64,000 nt of DNA from Tubiluchus corallicola (taxonomy: Eukaryota > Priapulida > Priapulimorpha > Priapulimorphida > Tubiluchidae), in contig JAQGDQ010000524.1 in NCBI GenBank assembly GCA_030141605.1, positions 30,001 to 94,000 of the forward strand, given 5' to 3'. Positions within the stretch are counted from its first letter, which is position 1; each line of letters starts with the position of its first letter. Positions 25,590 through 46,544 of the stretch are shown one piece after another. A program made the translations under genes and the position numbers. The notes beneath the pieces were generated by a model. It saw only the letters and a program-made list of their open reading frames with translations. It had not been told where the DNA came from and did no database searches.

Positions 25590-25597
25590 CTTATATA
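25590..25597 (-). promoter_or_regulatory. TATA box of the Ala/Glu-rich protein gene
   Basis: TATATAAG on the minus strand, 90 bp before the start codon. This spacing leaves room for a short 5' UTR of about 60 bases. Confidence 0.65.
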
Positions 25598-25689
25598 CCA
25601 AAGTTGTCTACCAACTGTTACATCCTACTGAGATTGAGTCACTCATTTGGTTTTAAGATAAACACAAATACCCGAATAATGTTTAGTAA

Positions 25690-26110
25690 TAGAGCATGTG
25701 TCATCTGTTCTAGTTGAGGTGATTATGCTACAAGAGTTTCTTCACAGTATGACTCAGACTTTGGCAATATGGTTCCTTTTTGATTTAGGACATTGAATGA
25801 TGTGTCATCTCTTCCAATTGAGGTGATTATACTACAAGAGTTTCTTCACTGTATGACCCAGACTTTGGCAATATGGTTCCTCTTTGATTTAGGACGTTGA
25901 ACGACGTGTCATCTCTTCCAGTTGAGGTGATTATACTACAAGAGTTCTTTCACAGTATGACCCAGACTTTGGCAATATGGTTCCTCTTTGATTTAGGACA
26001 TTGACTGATGTGTCATCTCTTCCAGTTGAGGTGATTATACCGCAAGAATTTCTTCCCCGCATGTCCCATTTTCTGATAATATGGTTCATCTTTGGTTTAG
26101 GACACATTGT
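25690..26110. repeat. Minisatellite with 103-bp period upstream of the Ala/Glu-rich gene
   Basis: Four units marked by GTGTCATCTCTTCCAGTTGAGG and CAGACTTTGGCAATATGGTT; the last is the most diverged. It starts about 100 bp upstream of the TATA box, so it forms the distal promoter region. Confidence 0.9.
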
Positions 26111-26454
26111 TGACATTTGACCTCGGTCACTAGTGAGTGGGTGATACAACTCACCCAGATTTGACTAAGTTGTGTCAATAATTTGACATGAGATTGATAA
26201 GTTTTCCAGAATGGAACAGGATGGCCTAGCTCATTACGAACTAGGAAACCTGAAGCCAAAGAGAAAATATAAAAGAATAATTAAGAGAAGAGGAAAAAAC
26301 TCAAATTCTTGGAGCTGGAGCCACAAAGAAAGTATTAAAGAAAAAAACGGAAGAAGAAAAAGAAGAATGTAGAAAAAAGGAGAAAAATGAAAAAGAACTC
26401 GAAGACTGAGAAAAAAGAAAATGACGAAGGAAAAGAAAGTTGAATTAAATACGA

Positions 26455-26740
26455 CTAGCCATTTGTTACTAACCACATCTATCGTAACAACTGTACTGTG
26501 TAAATCTATACTCAGCCATTTGTTACTAACCACATCTATCGCAACAACTGTATTGTGTAAATCTATACTCAGCCATTTGTTACTAACCACATCTATCGTA
26601 ACAACTCTACTGTGTAAATCTATACTCAACCATTTGTTACTAACCATATCTATCGTAACAACAGGCCTGCGTAAATCTATACGCAGCCATTTGTTACTAA
26701 CCACATCTACCGTAACAGCTGTACTCAGCTTTATTATCAT
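26455..26740. repeat. 57-bp minisatellite
   Basis: Five units of CCATTTGTTACTAACCACAT plus ATCGTAACAACTGTACTGTG and more, period exactly 57 bp at 26461, 26518, 26575, 26632 and 26689. Because 57 is a multiple of three, repetitive open frames run through it on both strands. These are not taken as genes. Confidence 0.93.
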
Positions 26741-27099
26741 TATGCGGTAAGGAAGCAAAGATTTCGTTTTACACAATAGTTGACCTCATTTACTGCTAAA
26801 CGAAAATCAAAATAGATAAAAGCAATAGCAATTATAAAAATGTTACGCATGCGTAGGGCGACTGTAGATTTGCGGTGGAACTCTTGGTCAAGGGCGCTTA
26901 GTAGTGGGCAGCTGGACACTGGCACAGTACAGTGAAAATTTCTGGAACCTTGGATAGGTGATGTAATCGGTCAAGAACACGTGGGAAGCTTACGCTATCA
27001 TCTTAGGAACAAAACTTGAAATCAAACAAAGACTGGCTGCGTGCGTGCGTGCGTGCGTGCTCCGGAGAAAAACTCAAATATTAAATCACAACCAGAGCA

Positions 27100-27725
27100 A
27101 ATAATAAACTGCAGGTCAAAACAATCTACTCTTTAAAATATTGAAAGGAAACATACTACTTTTAAATGACTTACGTGAAAGAATTATTATCACACAAACG
27201 CAATTTCACGTTCGTGTCACTAGTTCTTTACTGTTACGTGCATTTCGCCATTCGCTAGTTAGACGGGCGCCTCCATTTCGGAAATGCATTACACAGAAAA
27301 CAACTGCTGTACTTCTCAGTTCACATGTGTTAGTTTGTGACGAACTACACACGTTCAACAGCTCATGCTTGAGCACAACGGTAAATTTGAATTTTTATCT
27401 TAAAACTTGCCTAATGTTAGTACAAGACACTGAATATGTTACAGTAGCACTGTACTTCAATTTTAGCTTTCAAATACGTGCAAAACGCACGCGGAATATT
27501 TTTGCTGTTGAAAATTATGTTAGTTCGTGATGTCATCAACAGTTGGGTTCGCCCGTCGTTAATTAAGTCTTTAATCTATTATCTAATTATCAGAAACACT
27601 TTTGCAATACTAATTGTGTTGAAATGTATACTTTTCGTATGAAATGTTTCGCATGAAATTGTATGAAATGTTTAACGGACTTGAAAATGGGGTAGTACAT
27701 GAAAAATCATCTTCTCTTCGTTTAA
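27100..27725 (+). repeat. Interspersed repeat family A, full-length copy
   Basis: About 620 bp, from AAACTGCAGGTCAAAACAAT to AATGGGGTAGTACATGAAAA. It shares the whole length with 32,379-33,005, 42,331-42,960 and the palindrome copies. No transposase or reverse-transcriptase reading frame, and no clear terminal inverted repeat. Confidence 0.82.
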
Positions 27726-28214
27726 TTTCATTACTTTTAATGATATTTGCTTTTGTTCAGCCGAGAGCATACGATAAAACAGCATTTATTATTAACTTAA
27801 TGTACCAATGTTAAAAAATCTTGTATTAATTTTTGAGTACGGATTTAAATTGGAAGTTTGTATGAGTTTATAAAAAATACGCATCAACTCTTACGAAATG
27901 GGAGAAGTTCTAACTGCACTAAGTTATGAAATGCCCCCCGGGGATGACAGGTCTTGAAAATGATTGAGATCATAGATAAACTGTACATGACGAGTTCTAC
28001 AAATAAGTGTTCTTTCTGACACAATACATTTATCATAGTGACACAGTTATGACAACGTAGGTCTATGACCTGTTAACAATTTCCCTAAATCACAGTGGCA
28101 GAGATCAGTGGAAGATTGATAATAACCAAAATCGTATATTTGTACAACGTACAAGAGTGGTGACATTGAAGCGTTTTAGCATAATTGTTATACAAGGTAC
28201 CCAGTTGGCTCTGT

Positions 28215-30099
<1,885 letters not shown>

Positions 30100-30100
<1 letters not shown>

Positions 30101-30103
30101 TTA

Positions 30104-30188
<85 letters not shown>

Positions 30189-30198
30189 CTTGTTGTTA

Positions 30199-30269
<71 letters not shown>

Positions 30270-30272
30270 GTT
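30100..30272. repeat. (ATT)n and (GTT)n trinucleotide repeat
   Basis: Alternating ATT and GTT blocks. A short, relatively GC-rich interval without recognised genes follows to about 30,900. Confidence 0.95.
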
Positions 30273-30902
30273 GTTATTTAAAGAGGACTAGTTTGTTTAC
30301 TTTTCGAGACGGGGGGGTGAGCCTACAGCCCGCGCATACCTGGAGTTGCACGGCTTGCACGTGCTGATAGAGGAAGAATTTTAATATTCCGCGTGGATTC
30401 GAGACACACATTAAAGTTTTGAACTTTATCTATAACGAGGTTGACGTTTTATTACGAGTGGTGACAGGTCCCGAGTGGTCGACTGACTTACTGCATTTCT
30501 TGAAGATTAATAAAACCGGTTCCATGCGCGGGGTGCGCACCGTCGAAATGCCCGAAATCATGAAAAAGCGGGAAAAACCGAATCCTCTACACGTCACAAA
30601 GCGTTATTGGACAATGATACGAACTACAGTAGCTGATTCATACAATTTTTTTTATTTTGATCCCTGGAAATTCTTTTGAAGGGGCTCTGGAAGATCTTTT
30701 TCTCGTGGGCGGTGTTGTCGCCTTGTCGCTTTTGTTATATGGAACATTAGAGGCACAATGTTGGTCATCGCGCCTCGCTATGTACTTCACGGCCGCGGGC
30801 CAAAATTGACGTAACGAAGAAACGGACGATTCATAGCAGAAAGTGTTACGTTGTAAAAGAAATCTAGGAAAAAACCGCCTTCGAAAATTTAAATGGCGGT
30901 CG

Positions 30903-30910
30903 TATATAAA
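30903..30910 (+). promoter_or_regulatory. TATA box, candidate promoter of the glycine-rich protein gene
   Basis: TATATAAA, followed 28 bp later by GCAGTT, an initiator-like start. A transcript from there would meet a GTAAGC donor at 31,005 (or GTAAGT at 31,023) as the end of a non-coding first exon. The next exon on this strand with a start codon is at 31,975. Confidence 0.55.
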
Positions 30911-31182
30911 GCAATGCTTCCTGATGTGAGCAGTTAAACGAGATAGTGAGGTGTGTGAAAAGTGTCTTCGTGCAGTGCTAGTAGTCACTGTGTGTTCTGA
31001 TTTTGTAAGCATTTATTTACTAGTAAGTCTTCATGGTAGTAGAAGTTTATGTAAACTGTTCTATGCATTTGTAGGTACTTACGATTTCGTGCTACACTTA
31101 CGTTTGTACATATGTGACGCTTGCTGTAAATGAGAAATGCTTTTTTTAACAGATAAAAGAAGCATGAAAGAAAGGAGGTAAG

Positions 31183-31570
<388 letters not shown>

Positions 31571-31987
31571 ATTAACTCAGAAAACCGATTCTTCTTTATA
31601 GAACTAAAATATCGTTTATGATACATTAAGATATTTGTGCAACAAAAATTCAATACGTCCAAAATTACTCTAATGTTTCATTGTAATTTTTTAAGATGTG
31701 CATAACAGAAACTTGTCTGTTTATAATTGACACTTTTCTCTGAATTTCATTGCACATGGCGTCTATATCGAATTTGCAAATTTTCCACTGGAAGAAATAA
31801 CACAGACAGAAACCTGATATGTTTATCCATAGGCTTAGTTGCAGCGAGGCAGCTAAGATACAAACAAAATGTCTTCGACACTTATTATATTAGTATTATT
31901 AATTATTATTATTATTAATTATTATTCATGTATTTATTATTTAATTGTTTACAAAATCCTCGTAATTTTTCCAGGTTACATTGAGTG

Positions 31988-34900
31988 ATGAGACTGTTGC
32001 TAATTCTCTTTGGTATCAGCGCGGTGAGTTTCCATAATTTGTTAATGTCACTGCTTTCCTCGTAAAATAACAGTTTGCTATGTCAACATTTTAAGTAAGT
32101 TGTTTGGACTTGGCATAGCAGCAACTTGGCTACGTATTAATAGACATTGGCTATTGATATGTAAAACAACAGTTAGCTATGTCAACAGTTTAAGTAAGTT
32201 GTTTGGACTTGGCATAGCAGCAACTTGGCTACGTATTTTTGACATTGGCTATTGATATGTAAAACAACAGTTAGCTATGTCAACAGTTTAAGTAGGTTGT
32301 TTGGACTTGGCATAGCAGCATATTAATTGATTACAAAGTGACGAATCACAGGATTGTGGTCACTAATTATTTTTTTAAGCAAAACCGGACCCAATCTTAA
32401 ACTATAGGTCAAAACAATCTCCTCTTTAAAATATTGAAAGGAAACATTTCCAGAATGACTTATTAATAAAAGAAATGAATGAATGACAGAATTCTTACCA
32501 CACAAACACAATTTCGTATTCATGCCACTAGTTCTTTGCTGTTACATGCATTTCACATTTCCCTAGTTAGACGGGCGCTGGCGCCTGCATTTCGAAAACG
32601 CATTGCACAAAAACAGGTACTTTACCTTTCAGTTTAGACGTGTTAGTTTATGACGAACTGCACACGTTCGACAGTTCATGCGTGAGCACAGTGGTAAATT
32701 TGAAATTTAAATTTGAATTTAAAAAATACCTAGTTTTAGTACAACACACTGAATATGTTACTGTAGCACTGCTCTTCAATTTTCGCTTTCCCAAACACGT
32801 GCAATGCGCTCGTGGAATGTTTTTGCTGTTGAAAATTATGTTAGTTTGTGATGTCATCAATAGATGGACTCGCCAGCTATTAATTAAGTTTCTAATCTAT
32901 TATTTAATTATCAGAAACGCTTTTGCAGTATTATTGGTGTTAAAATGTCTACTTTTTACCGTACTTGTAAATGATTAGTGTATGATAAATCATCCTGTCT
33001 TCCTTACATCGAGGCTTACTACGTACACAAGTCATTTATGTGGCTTCATATCATTGTAGTATAGCCAATCACGCTTGCAATACATCGTACACTAAAAATT
33101 TAAATAATTAATTGTGTTCTAATGATATTCTATACCATTCGAATATCAAACTAAAGCAGTTTGCCATTATAGTGACTTGCAAAGGGCAAACTATAATGAC
33201 ACATACTCTGTATATTGGATGTATCTTACCATCCATATTACAGCTAGTAGTGCAATTTCACACTTGCATTGTTTTTGAAACTCGCCCCTAGATGGCAGGC
33301 AAAACGTTCTTGTCACCATAGCAACGCCAACTTCAGCAATGCTCATTCCAGCAGCGTGAATCTACAGCGGGACAATGAACATAGGAGCTGCACGTCACAA
33401 ACACCATGGCAACCTTTTGTTCCTACTAAGCAGTGGCTTGCTGCTGTGTGAAATTTTACATTTTTTTTTTACAAATATCATTAGGGCACAGAAGGTTTAT
33501 GTCCAGCACTTGCACAAATAACATATTCTGGTTGATTATTTCATTAGCTATTTGAAGATGTTGCCTGTTTTTGTTTAAGTAGGAAAATAATTTAACTAGT
33601 TGAGAAAAATCCGCTGGTACTCCATGAAAACGCTTCATTTGCTGAACAAAACAACACAAAACACTGAATAAATTTACCCAAAACGCACAAAACCCGAAAA
33701 TGATCCTGACACGAGAATGTGATCTTTACAAAGCTTAAGAACCTTCCTTAATAAATCCTTTGTCTGGCAGTTTTTACCTGCAAATTCTCATTGTAACAAA
33801 ACTAACAAACGTTGTGTAAAAAGTAAAGTGTCTCAATGGCCACCAAGTTGATCATTGTAACAAAACTAACAAACGTTGTATAAAAAGTAAAGTTTCTCAA
33901 TGGCCACCAAATTGATCATTGTAACAAAACTAACGAACGTTGTGTAAAAAGTAAAGTTTCTCAATGGCCACGAAGTTGATCATTGTAACAAAACTAACAA
34001 ACGTTGTGTAAAAGTAAAGTTTCTCAATGGTCAGCAAGTTGATCAGGCACAACAATTGCACTATTTGCAGTCACTTGCTTCTACGCTTGCATCTACACTT
34101 GAGAACCATCTGTCATCTGCTTATGATTTTCAATCTTTTCTGCCTTTTCAGTTGTGGTGTGCAGCCACCGCATCTGCGCCGGGGTACCTCACGAACACAA
34201 AGTCGTTTTACCCTCCTTCCGAGGACGAAATTGAAGAGGACGACGACCTCTATCACGACGGCAAGGATGACCGTGGGCTATTTGGCGTAATCGTAAAGCA
34301 ACAAGGTAACCATCAGCGCAGCCAATCTGCCGTTAGAGAAGAGAAGACCGGTTATGGCCAAGCGCATGAGGGCTACATAGGAACTGTCAGCGGTGCTCCA
34401 TATGGAAAGAATGAGTTCTACGGACGTTTGAGGCAAATCTTCAATCCGGGTGATTATCCGCACGAAGAAGAGGGAGAGGAAGAGACCGAATCAGTTTATC
34501 CTCGTATTTACAACAAACCTAATCCGAAAAGGCGACCACATAAGAAAACGGGTTACTATAATCACCCTATAACCACGGACACGACCACGACGGGCACAAC
34601 AAGCCATTACTATGATACCACTACCACTCCATATGAAACCACGACAACTTCATATTATGACACTACAACTACCGAATATGGACCTCCAAGGCGCAAGCAC
34701 CGTTATCCACCCCATCGAGGTAAAAAAGAAAAAGAGGAAAGTCGTGGATATGGAAAGAAAAAGAAGAGCAGTTATGGGGATGGACAGGGATACGGAAGCA
34801 CAGGGGGAGGTAGTGGATATGGCAGCAGTGGAGGTGGAAGTGGACATAGCAGCAGTGGTGGTGGAAGTGGATATGGCAGCAGCGGTGGTGGAAGTGGATA

Positions 34901-35738
34901 TGGCAGCAGTGGTGGTGGAAGTGGATATGGTAGCAGCAGAAAAAATAAAGGTGGCAGGAGACATAGTGGATACGGAAGCAGAAGAAGCAGTGGCGGACAT
35001 GGAAGTGGGGGAGGAAGTAGTGGTTATGGAAGTGGTGGAGGAACCACAGGATATGGTGGTGGAGGAGGTAGTGGTTACGGAAATGGAGGAGGTGGAGGTG
35101 GTTACGGAAGTGGCCAATCGGCTGTCGGTGTCAATGTTAATAGCGGTGGCTTCTTTGGAACCTCTATTGATCAAAATTGTGGTTTTGGTGGATGTGGAAA
35201 CGTTAACCAAGGATATGGTAACAACAATGGGTATGGTTCTGATGACCAAGGATATGGATCTGGATCAAAAGGTGGGTATGGAGGCAATGATGGGTACGGT
35301 TCTGATGACCAAGGATATGGATCTGGATCAAAAGGTGGGTATGGAAGCGATGATGGGTACGGTTCTGATGACACAGGGTATGGTTCAAACGATTCCGGAT
35401 ATGGTTCCAACAATAATGGGTTTGGAGTCGGCACTAGTAGTGGACAATGTGGATTTGGTGGATGTGGACTTTCTGGCAATGGAATCGGAAACTCGGCTTC
35501 TGGATTTGGCACTAGCCAGGTTGGAGTAGCTGGCTACGATCCAAATTTCGGTAATAACGTTAGGATTGAACAGGGATCCTTAGGTAGCTTCGACTTTAGT
35601 GTATTTGACGACGACGATGGTTATGGAGGCGGAGGCCGGAGTAGAGGCCATGGTGGGCGCTCAAAGAAACACAGCAAAGGTTACGGGAAAAGTCGAAGTA
35701 GAAAAGGAAAGCAAAGCACAGGATATGGAAACCATTAA
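31988..35738 (+). CDS. Secreted glycine/tyrosine-rich structural protein, two coding exons
   Basis: Coding exon 1 (31,988-32,023) reads MRLLLILFGISA and ends at GTGAGT; its acceptor is TTTTTCCAG at 31,974. Coding exon 2 (34,152-35,738) begins after TGCCTTTTCAG in phase 0 and continues LWCAATASA, completing a 21-residue signal peptide. The protein is about 540 residues. It has an acidic segment near 33-55, a basic patch, a Thr block with TTTT and YYDTTTT (about 154-189), a long GYGSSGGGSGYG region (about 222-472), two CGFGGCG motifs (Cys at 355 and 445), and a basic tail with GYGKSRSRKGKQ. Such proteins are usually cuticle, silk, adhesive or shell-matrix components, and GYG repeats allow tyrosine cross-linking. 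The family is not identified. The first exon assignment rests on signal-peptide completion and phase. Confidence 0.85.
32069..32325. repeat. 100-bp tandem repeat in the intron
   Basis: Two and a half units beginning CAGTTAGCTATGTCAACAGT (32,069, 32,170, 32,269), 45 bp after the signal-peptide exon. Confidence 0.85.
32379..33005 (+). repeat. Interspersed repeat family A, full-length copy
   Basis: Starts GCAAAACCGGACCCAATCTT and ends GTATGATAAATCATCCTGTC. Intron of the glycine-rich protein gene. Confidence 0.82.
33785..34050. repeat. 64-bp minisatellite just before the glycine-rich coding exon
   Basis: Four units with GATCATTGTAACAAAACTAA and TTTCTCAATGGCCACCAAGT, at 33850, 33914, 33978 and 34041. 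Ends about 100 bp before the acceptor at 34,151. Confidence 0.92.
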
Positions 35739-36930
35739 TCCACCGGATTAAATTTAAAAGCATTAATGATAATCTATTAGACTTGAATCGTTTTCCTAAA
35801 TGATTCTTTTTTAATATACGAATGTGGCCTATAATTTTGTCACGTGACCCACGAAGCAGTTACAGAGGCCTATTAAGAGTTACTTGTTTTACAAGATCAT
35901 AGAGTTTTATAGATGTACACAGTATTTCTATCAGCCTGAAAAAGTCTTCTCAACGCAGTACAACTTTTCTTTAATAATGTCAAAACTGTTAAAAGCATTC
36001 AGCTGCAAGCAATAACAGCCAGTCTGCATTGCTACACAGTGACGTCACAATTTGACATCACATGTAGTGAGTCATTGTGTGCAGCTATGCATGACTGAGC
36101 GGGCATACCGTTTAATGCTTTCATCAGTTTTGACATTATTAACAGTAGTTAATAAGGAAGTTAAACTGCTTACGTTTTTAACACCCCTTTAATAAAGTCA
36201 TTAACTTGTGGCCTGTAAACAAAGTGGTTAAGCATTTAACACTGCCGAAACTCATCATTTCTTCAGCAGCCACAAACTACTGAAGTGAAAATGTACTATC
36301 ACCATATGTACTAGTTATAAAGATACTATAATCAAGGGTAAGTCATCTACTATTGATAACTGTCAAAGAGTTAGCAATAAATTCATTTGTAAATAGCATT
36401 TCTGCAAAGTTGTAATTTGCACAATTGTACAAAAGCTTATCATGTGTATATTTATTATATTTACTCATTATTTTTACTTATTATTTATTTATAATTAGTT
36501 ATTTAACAAAATAAACTCGCGTACAGTACCCATTTTTTGAAAAAGATCGTCGACAAATTCAATCTCTAGCCTTACAACAAATGTTCTTTAAACTGTTTGG
36601 TTTTTTAAAATCTCAGATGAGTTTAAACTCTCCAAGAACGATACATTTACTAATTGTTATTCATAACCTTAATTAAATTTAATTTACCATTAAATAATTA
36701 TTTGCAAATCTGCTAAACTAGGCTTAGTCTGGTAGACCTGTTCTAGTTGTTAGGTAAACGTTAGGCTGCATTGATTGTGACCAAATTCGCGCTGTTGTAC
36801 GAAATCCTGGTGCTATGATACGCATTAAGTTACAAATAGAACAACTGTACGTTTTCTGTGAAATATTGTAGAACGAAAATCATTAACAATGACATGATTT
36901 TTGAATTACGAAGTTCATGTTCAAGTTTTG
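35739..36930 (+). other. 3' UTR and downstream region of the glycine-rich gene
   Basis: No further gene seen. AATAAA at 36,191-36,196 is a candidate polyadenylation signal about 450 bp after the stop; another AATAAA occurs near 36,376. Confidence 0.5.
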
Positions 36931-36939
36931 TTGTTTGTT

Positions 36940-37155
36940 GTGTCATCATCATCGTCATCATCATCATCATCATCATCGTCGTCGTCGTCGTCATCATCAT
37001 CATCATCATCATCATCTCAATCTCAATATCAATGCCTGTAATTACTGGCCAAAACTGCATGTACATTATTTTCTAATTAATGCACTTTAATGTATGTTAA
37101 TGCACTCAGAAAAGTACTAATGACGATTTATTATTATTGATCAAAATCATCATCG

Positions 37156-37201
<46 letters not shown>

Positions 37202-37715
37202 TTATCACCATCATCATCATTATCACCATCATCATCATCGTCATCATCGTCATTATCATCATCATCATCATCGTCGTCGTCATTATCACCATCATCATCA
37301 TCGTCATCATCACCATCACTCATCATCAACATGCAATCAGAGGTCCAAAATGTATATACGTTCATTCTAATAATTCTAATAATAATAATTAATAATTAAG
37401 TATGTTAATGCCTTCACAAGACGTACTAGCAAAGATTTATTATTATTAACTAAAATCATACCATCATTATTGTCGCCATAGACATCATTATCATCATCAT
37501 CATCATCATCACCATCATCCTCATTATTGTCGCCGTCGTCGTCATCATCATCATCACCATGATCATTATCATCATCATCATCATCATTATCACCATAATC
37601 ATCACCATCATCATTATCACCATTATCGTCACCATAATCATTATCATCATCATCGAAACCCTCAACATCATCATCATTATTGTCACCATCGTCATCATCG
37701 TCACTGCTACATCTA
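36940..37715. repeat. (CAT)n trinucleotide clusters
   Basis: Three ATC/CAT tracts at 36,940-37,020, 37,140-37,330 and 37,460-37,710, with GTC and ATT interruptions. The second and third are followed by similar sequence (AATAATAATTAATAATTA, then TGTTAATGC and ACTAGCAAAGATTTATTATT), suggesting local duplication. His, Asp and Met runs are artefacts. Confidence 0.93.
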
Positions 37716-38159
37716 TAGCATTCATGAATCACTGTTATTTTAACAATACGATTAGCTCTTACGTAATGCAGTAGTTAAACAAAGGACGTGAATGTGTACA
37801 GAGATCATTTTAATTTCCTGCAAAATGTTTTTGTAACGAATCATAAAATCTTCGTGCAGCTACACTTTATATCTGTCTGTTATTGGCCCAATTAAATAGT
37901 CAAAATGCAAATTATTTTCATTACAAAAACAATTCAGAAGATCAAATACTAAATTTCGTTCTAAACAAACTTTTCAGCCAACACTTAGAAAAGCAGTGCC
38001 ATAAATTTTGTGTTCTGAGCCAAGTAAAATTATTCAAAAAAACGCGAATTTTATGTTGCAAAAAACATATACATTTTTCAGTCGTTTTCATTTAGCTTAA
38101 GGCCCAAGAAAGCAGAATTTTTGCACAAGACTAAAATCACCTTGAAATTTTCTATCACT

Positions 38160-38345
38160 TTCTTTTCGTCTTATTGCATACAGGGCTTACGTTAGCCGTA
38201 ATGCTGCATAAAATCTGTAAATTTAAACTTGGGTTTAACGCAGTTATTTTAATGGTAAGTCGTTTGAAACGTGTTTAGATAACATTGTATAAAGTTCGAA
38301 AAAATAATCAGAGCATTCTTAGCACTTTCTTCACTAACTAAACAA
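38160..38345 (+). repeat. Interspersed repeat family B copy
   Basis: Resembles the reverse complement of 40,485-40,695 (shared GTTTAGATAACATTG, AATCAGAGCA, GTCGTTTGAAAC). Its beginning also resembles 7,665-7,710. Unclassified. Confidence 0.65.
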
Positions 38346-38384
38346 AAGTAAAATTACTGTATCTTATCATTAAGATTAATTATA

Positions 38385-38757
38385 CAGTCTTCCCTCGCTA
38401 CTTCGCGGTTCGTTTATCGCGGACTCGCTGTTTCGCGGATTTTCAAAAATATTGATGTAAAATATTTATCGCCGTATTTTCGCTGTTTCGCGGGTTTTTG
38501 CGGTACTCCGTCTAAAGTATTTTTGCACATGCGTAGTACGTATTGTACAGTAATGTATGGATTTGATGAATTTTGCACAAAAAATCACAAAATGTAAAAA
38601 AATATATTAAAAATGTTAATTATAACATTAAAGGAATATCATAAATCATAAAAAATTAACATTTACAGTAAATAGTGTATCTCCCTACTTCGCGGAAATT
38701 CACTTATCGTAGGTGGGCATGGAACGGAACACCCGCGATAAGTGGGTGGGGACACTG
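38385..38757. mobile_element. pogo/Tigger-like MITE
   Basis: The 373-bp element is flanked by TA. It begins CAGTCTTCCCTCGCTACTTC and ends with the near reverse complement (GCGATAAGTGGGTGGGGACACTG). TTCGCGG and TATCGCGG motifs recur inside. TA target site and CAGT ends fit the pogo/Tigger branch of Tc1-mariner. No transposase, so non-autonomous. Confidence 0.8.
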
Positions 38758-39009
38758 TATGTTTTTTTGGCAACGAGTGACATTTTTTATGCACATTGAG
38801 GTTGTGAAGATAGTGCAATAATGGAACAGTGATTTCAAATTATTAAGAATTTTTCTTTTCTACATACATAAGAAGTCTTTCAAACAGGTAGGTGCAATGC
38901 TAAGTAAAATAACTTTGTAAGTTAGCTATACATATGTATGTTTGTACATACATCGCAGGACAAAATCGCAAGACGTCATACTCTTACAGGCATTACAGAA
39001 TTTAAATAC

Positions 39010-39490
<481 letters not shown>

Positions 39491-39499
39491 TATATAATA

Positions 39500-40480
39500 A
39501 ATAATATATTACTTCATTTTTTATTTCATATTATTTGTTTCAGCCACCAATGTGAACCAGCTTAGAACAGTCTACACTAACTTCAGTCTAATATACCTCA
39601 AGCTCTCTACAAATTCAACCCTTCCATGCTATCAGCTAAAAGCTTCGACAAATTTACAGTACAGCTGTTCTGACAAAAGTTGAACGAAACCAAATTTATA
39701 TATCAAATTTATATATATATATAAATTCAATATATTATATAATATAGTATATTATTTAGTATATACTATAAATACTATATACTAATATATACTTTGTATA
39801 TATTAATGATTGTGTATATACAATTTGTGTATATATTAGTAATATACCATACAGTGTGTAATAATTACAGGGAATACTTGTACAGTATCTTTTTGGATGT
39901 TGCAAATTTCTAAAACTCTAGATATTGAAGCTGGATTGACAACAAATTGTCGAACTTGTTAGATTAAGAAACTCAACTACAGTAAGGCAAGTTATAACCG
40001 TTTTGACGCATTCAAAGAACAGCTTGAGAAGGAGAAGATGATCTTCCTGAGTTATTTTACTGCTTAATGAAAAGGGGTACCTGACGTGGGTTACAGTAAA
40101 ATCGTAGCAAAAAATGATACTACTTTATTAGCAATCTTACGCATATGTCGTACGTTAAAAGGAATTTTTGTTTGTCTTCATTTTAAATCTCCCACAATAC
40201 TGTTCCGATGGCGCCATTACGTGACGTCATACACGCTCAACGTAAATCAGGAGAAGAAAAGGAAATGTTGAACTTTGTCCCTAAAAACTTTCCACGCAAA
40301 TCTATATATTACTTAGCACTTCGCTTACCTGCTGGAAAGACTTATGTAACTAGAAAAGAAAATTATTAATTATTTGAAATGTTTTCACCAATTGGTAAAA
40401 TTTCGCTGACTCTCCTCCGGGGTGCACCACTTATTAACCAAAAAAACGTATTTTTAATCTTACTGACGAGATACAGTAAT
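39500..40480. other. AT-rich interval without recognisable gene
   Basis: Imperfect TATATA stretches at 39,700-39,860; otherwise nothing recognised. It lies downstream of the neurophysin gene on the minus strand. Confidence 0.5.
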
Positions 40481-40484
40481 TAAA

Positions 40485-40695
40485 AATTTACTCAGTTAGT
40501 AACATGTATGCTACGACTGCTCTGATCATTTTTTTCAAACTTTAATCAATGTTATCTAAACTTGTTTCAAACGACCTACCATTAAAATGCCTACGCCTAA
40601 CGGTCAGTTAGGGGGGAGTTTAAATTTACATTAAATTTAATGGGACGACCTACCGACGCAAGCCCTACATGCAAAAGGAAGTGTGTAATTCAAGA
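40485..40695 (-). repeat. Interspersed repeat family B copy
   Basis: Inverted relative to 38,160-38,345. Together they bracket the Tigger-like MITE and the pentanucleotide array. Confidence 0.65.
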
Positions 40696-40877
40696 CGGAT
40701 TTTTTAAAATTTAGTACAGAGTTTTCTTGACCTTTAAGGGGAAAAAGCATATCGATGCGTCGCTAGTATAAGGCCTCGGGTTCAAGACCTCGTTGGTAAC
40801 TTTTCTAACGGAAAACGACTTTTTTTCGTTCCAACAACATGATATGCATTTTCTACAATTTTTTTTTTCGGCGACAT

Positions 40878-40883
40878 TTTATT
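40878..40883 (-). terminator. Polyadenylation signal of the neurophysin gene
   Basis: AATAAA on the minus strand, about 70 bp after the stop codon at 40,952-40,954. Confidence 0.6.
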
Positions 40884-40951
40884 ATAGCAAAAACAACACA
40901 ACTTCCATCAAAATTAATAGTTTAAGGTCTTTAGCGATAAATTTGTATCTA

Positions 40952-46544
<5,593 letters not shown>

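Noticed and set aside
23390-26740. CRISPR-like appearance of regularly spaced repeats
   Set aside because: Units are contiguous tandem copies without unique spacers, in an intron-containing eukaryotic region.
26234-26776. 180-codon minus-strand frame with repeated VSNKWLSIDL
   Set aside because: It is the 57-bp minisatellite (a multiple of three) read through in frame; no other coding signal.
30638-31012. 124-codon minus-strand frame
   Set aside because: Overlaps a convincing plus-strand TATA promoter and shows no domain, signal peptide or splice support.
34612-35529. 305-codon frame and minus-strand frames over the glycine-rich exon
   Set aside because: Shadows of a GC-rich repetitive coding exon; the composition follows the repeat in the wrong phase.
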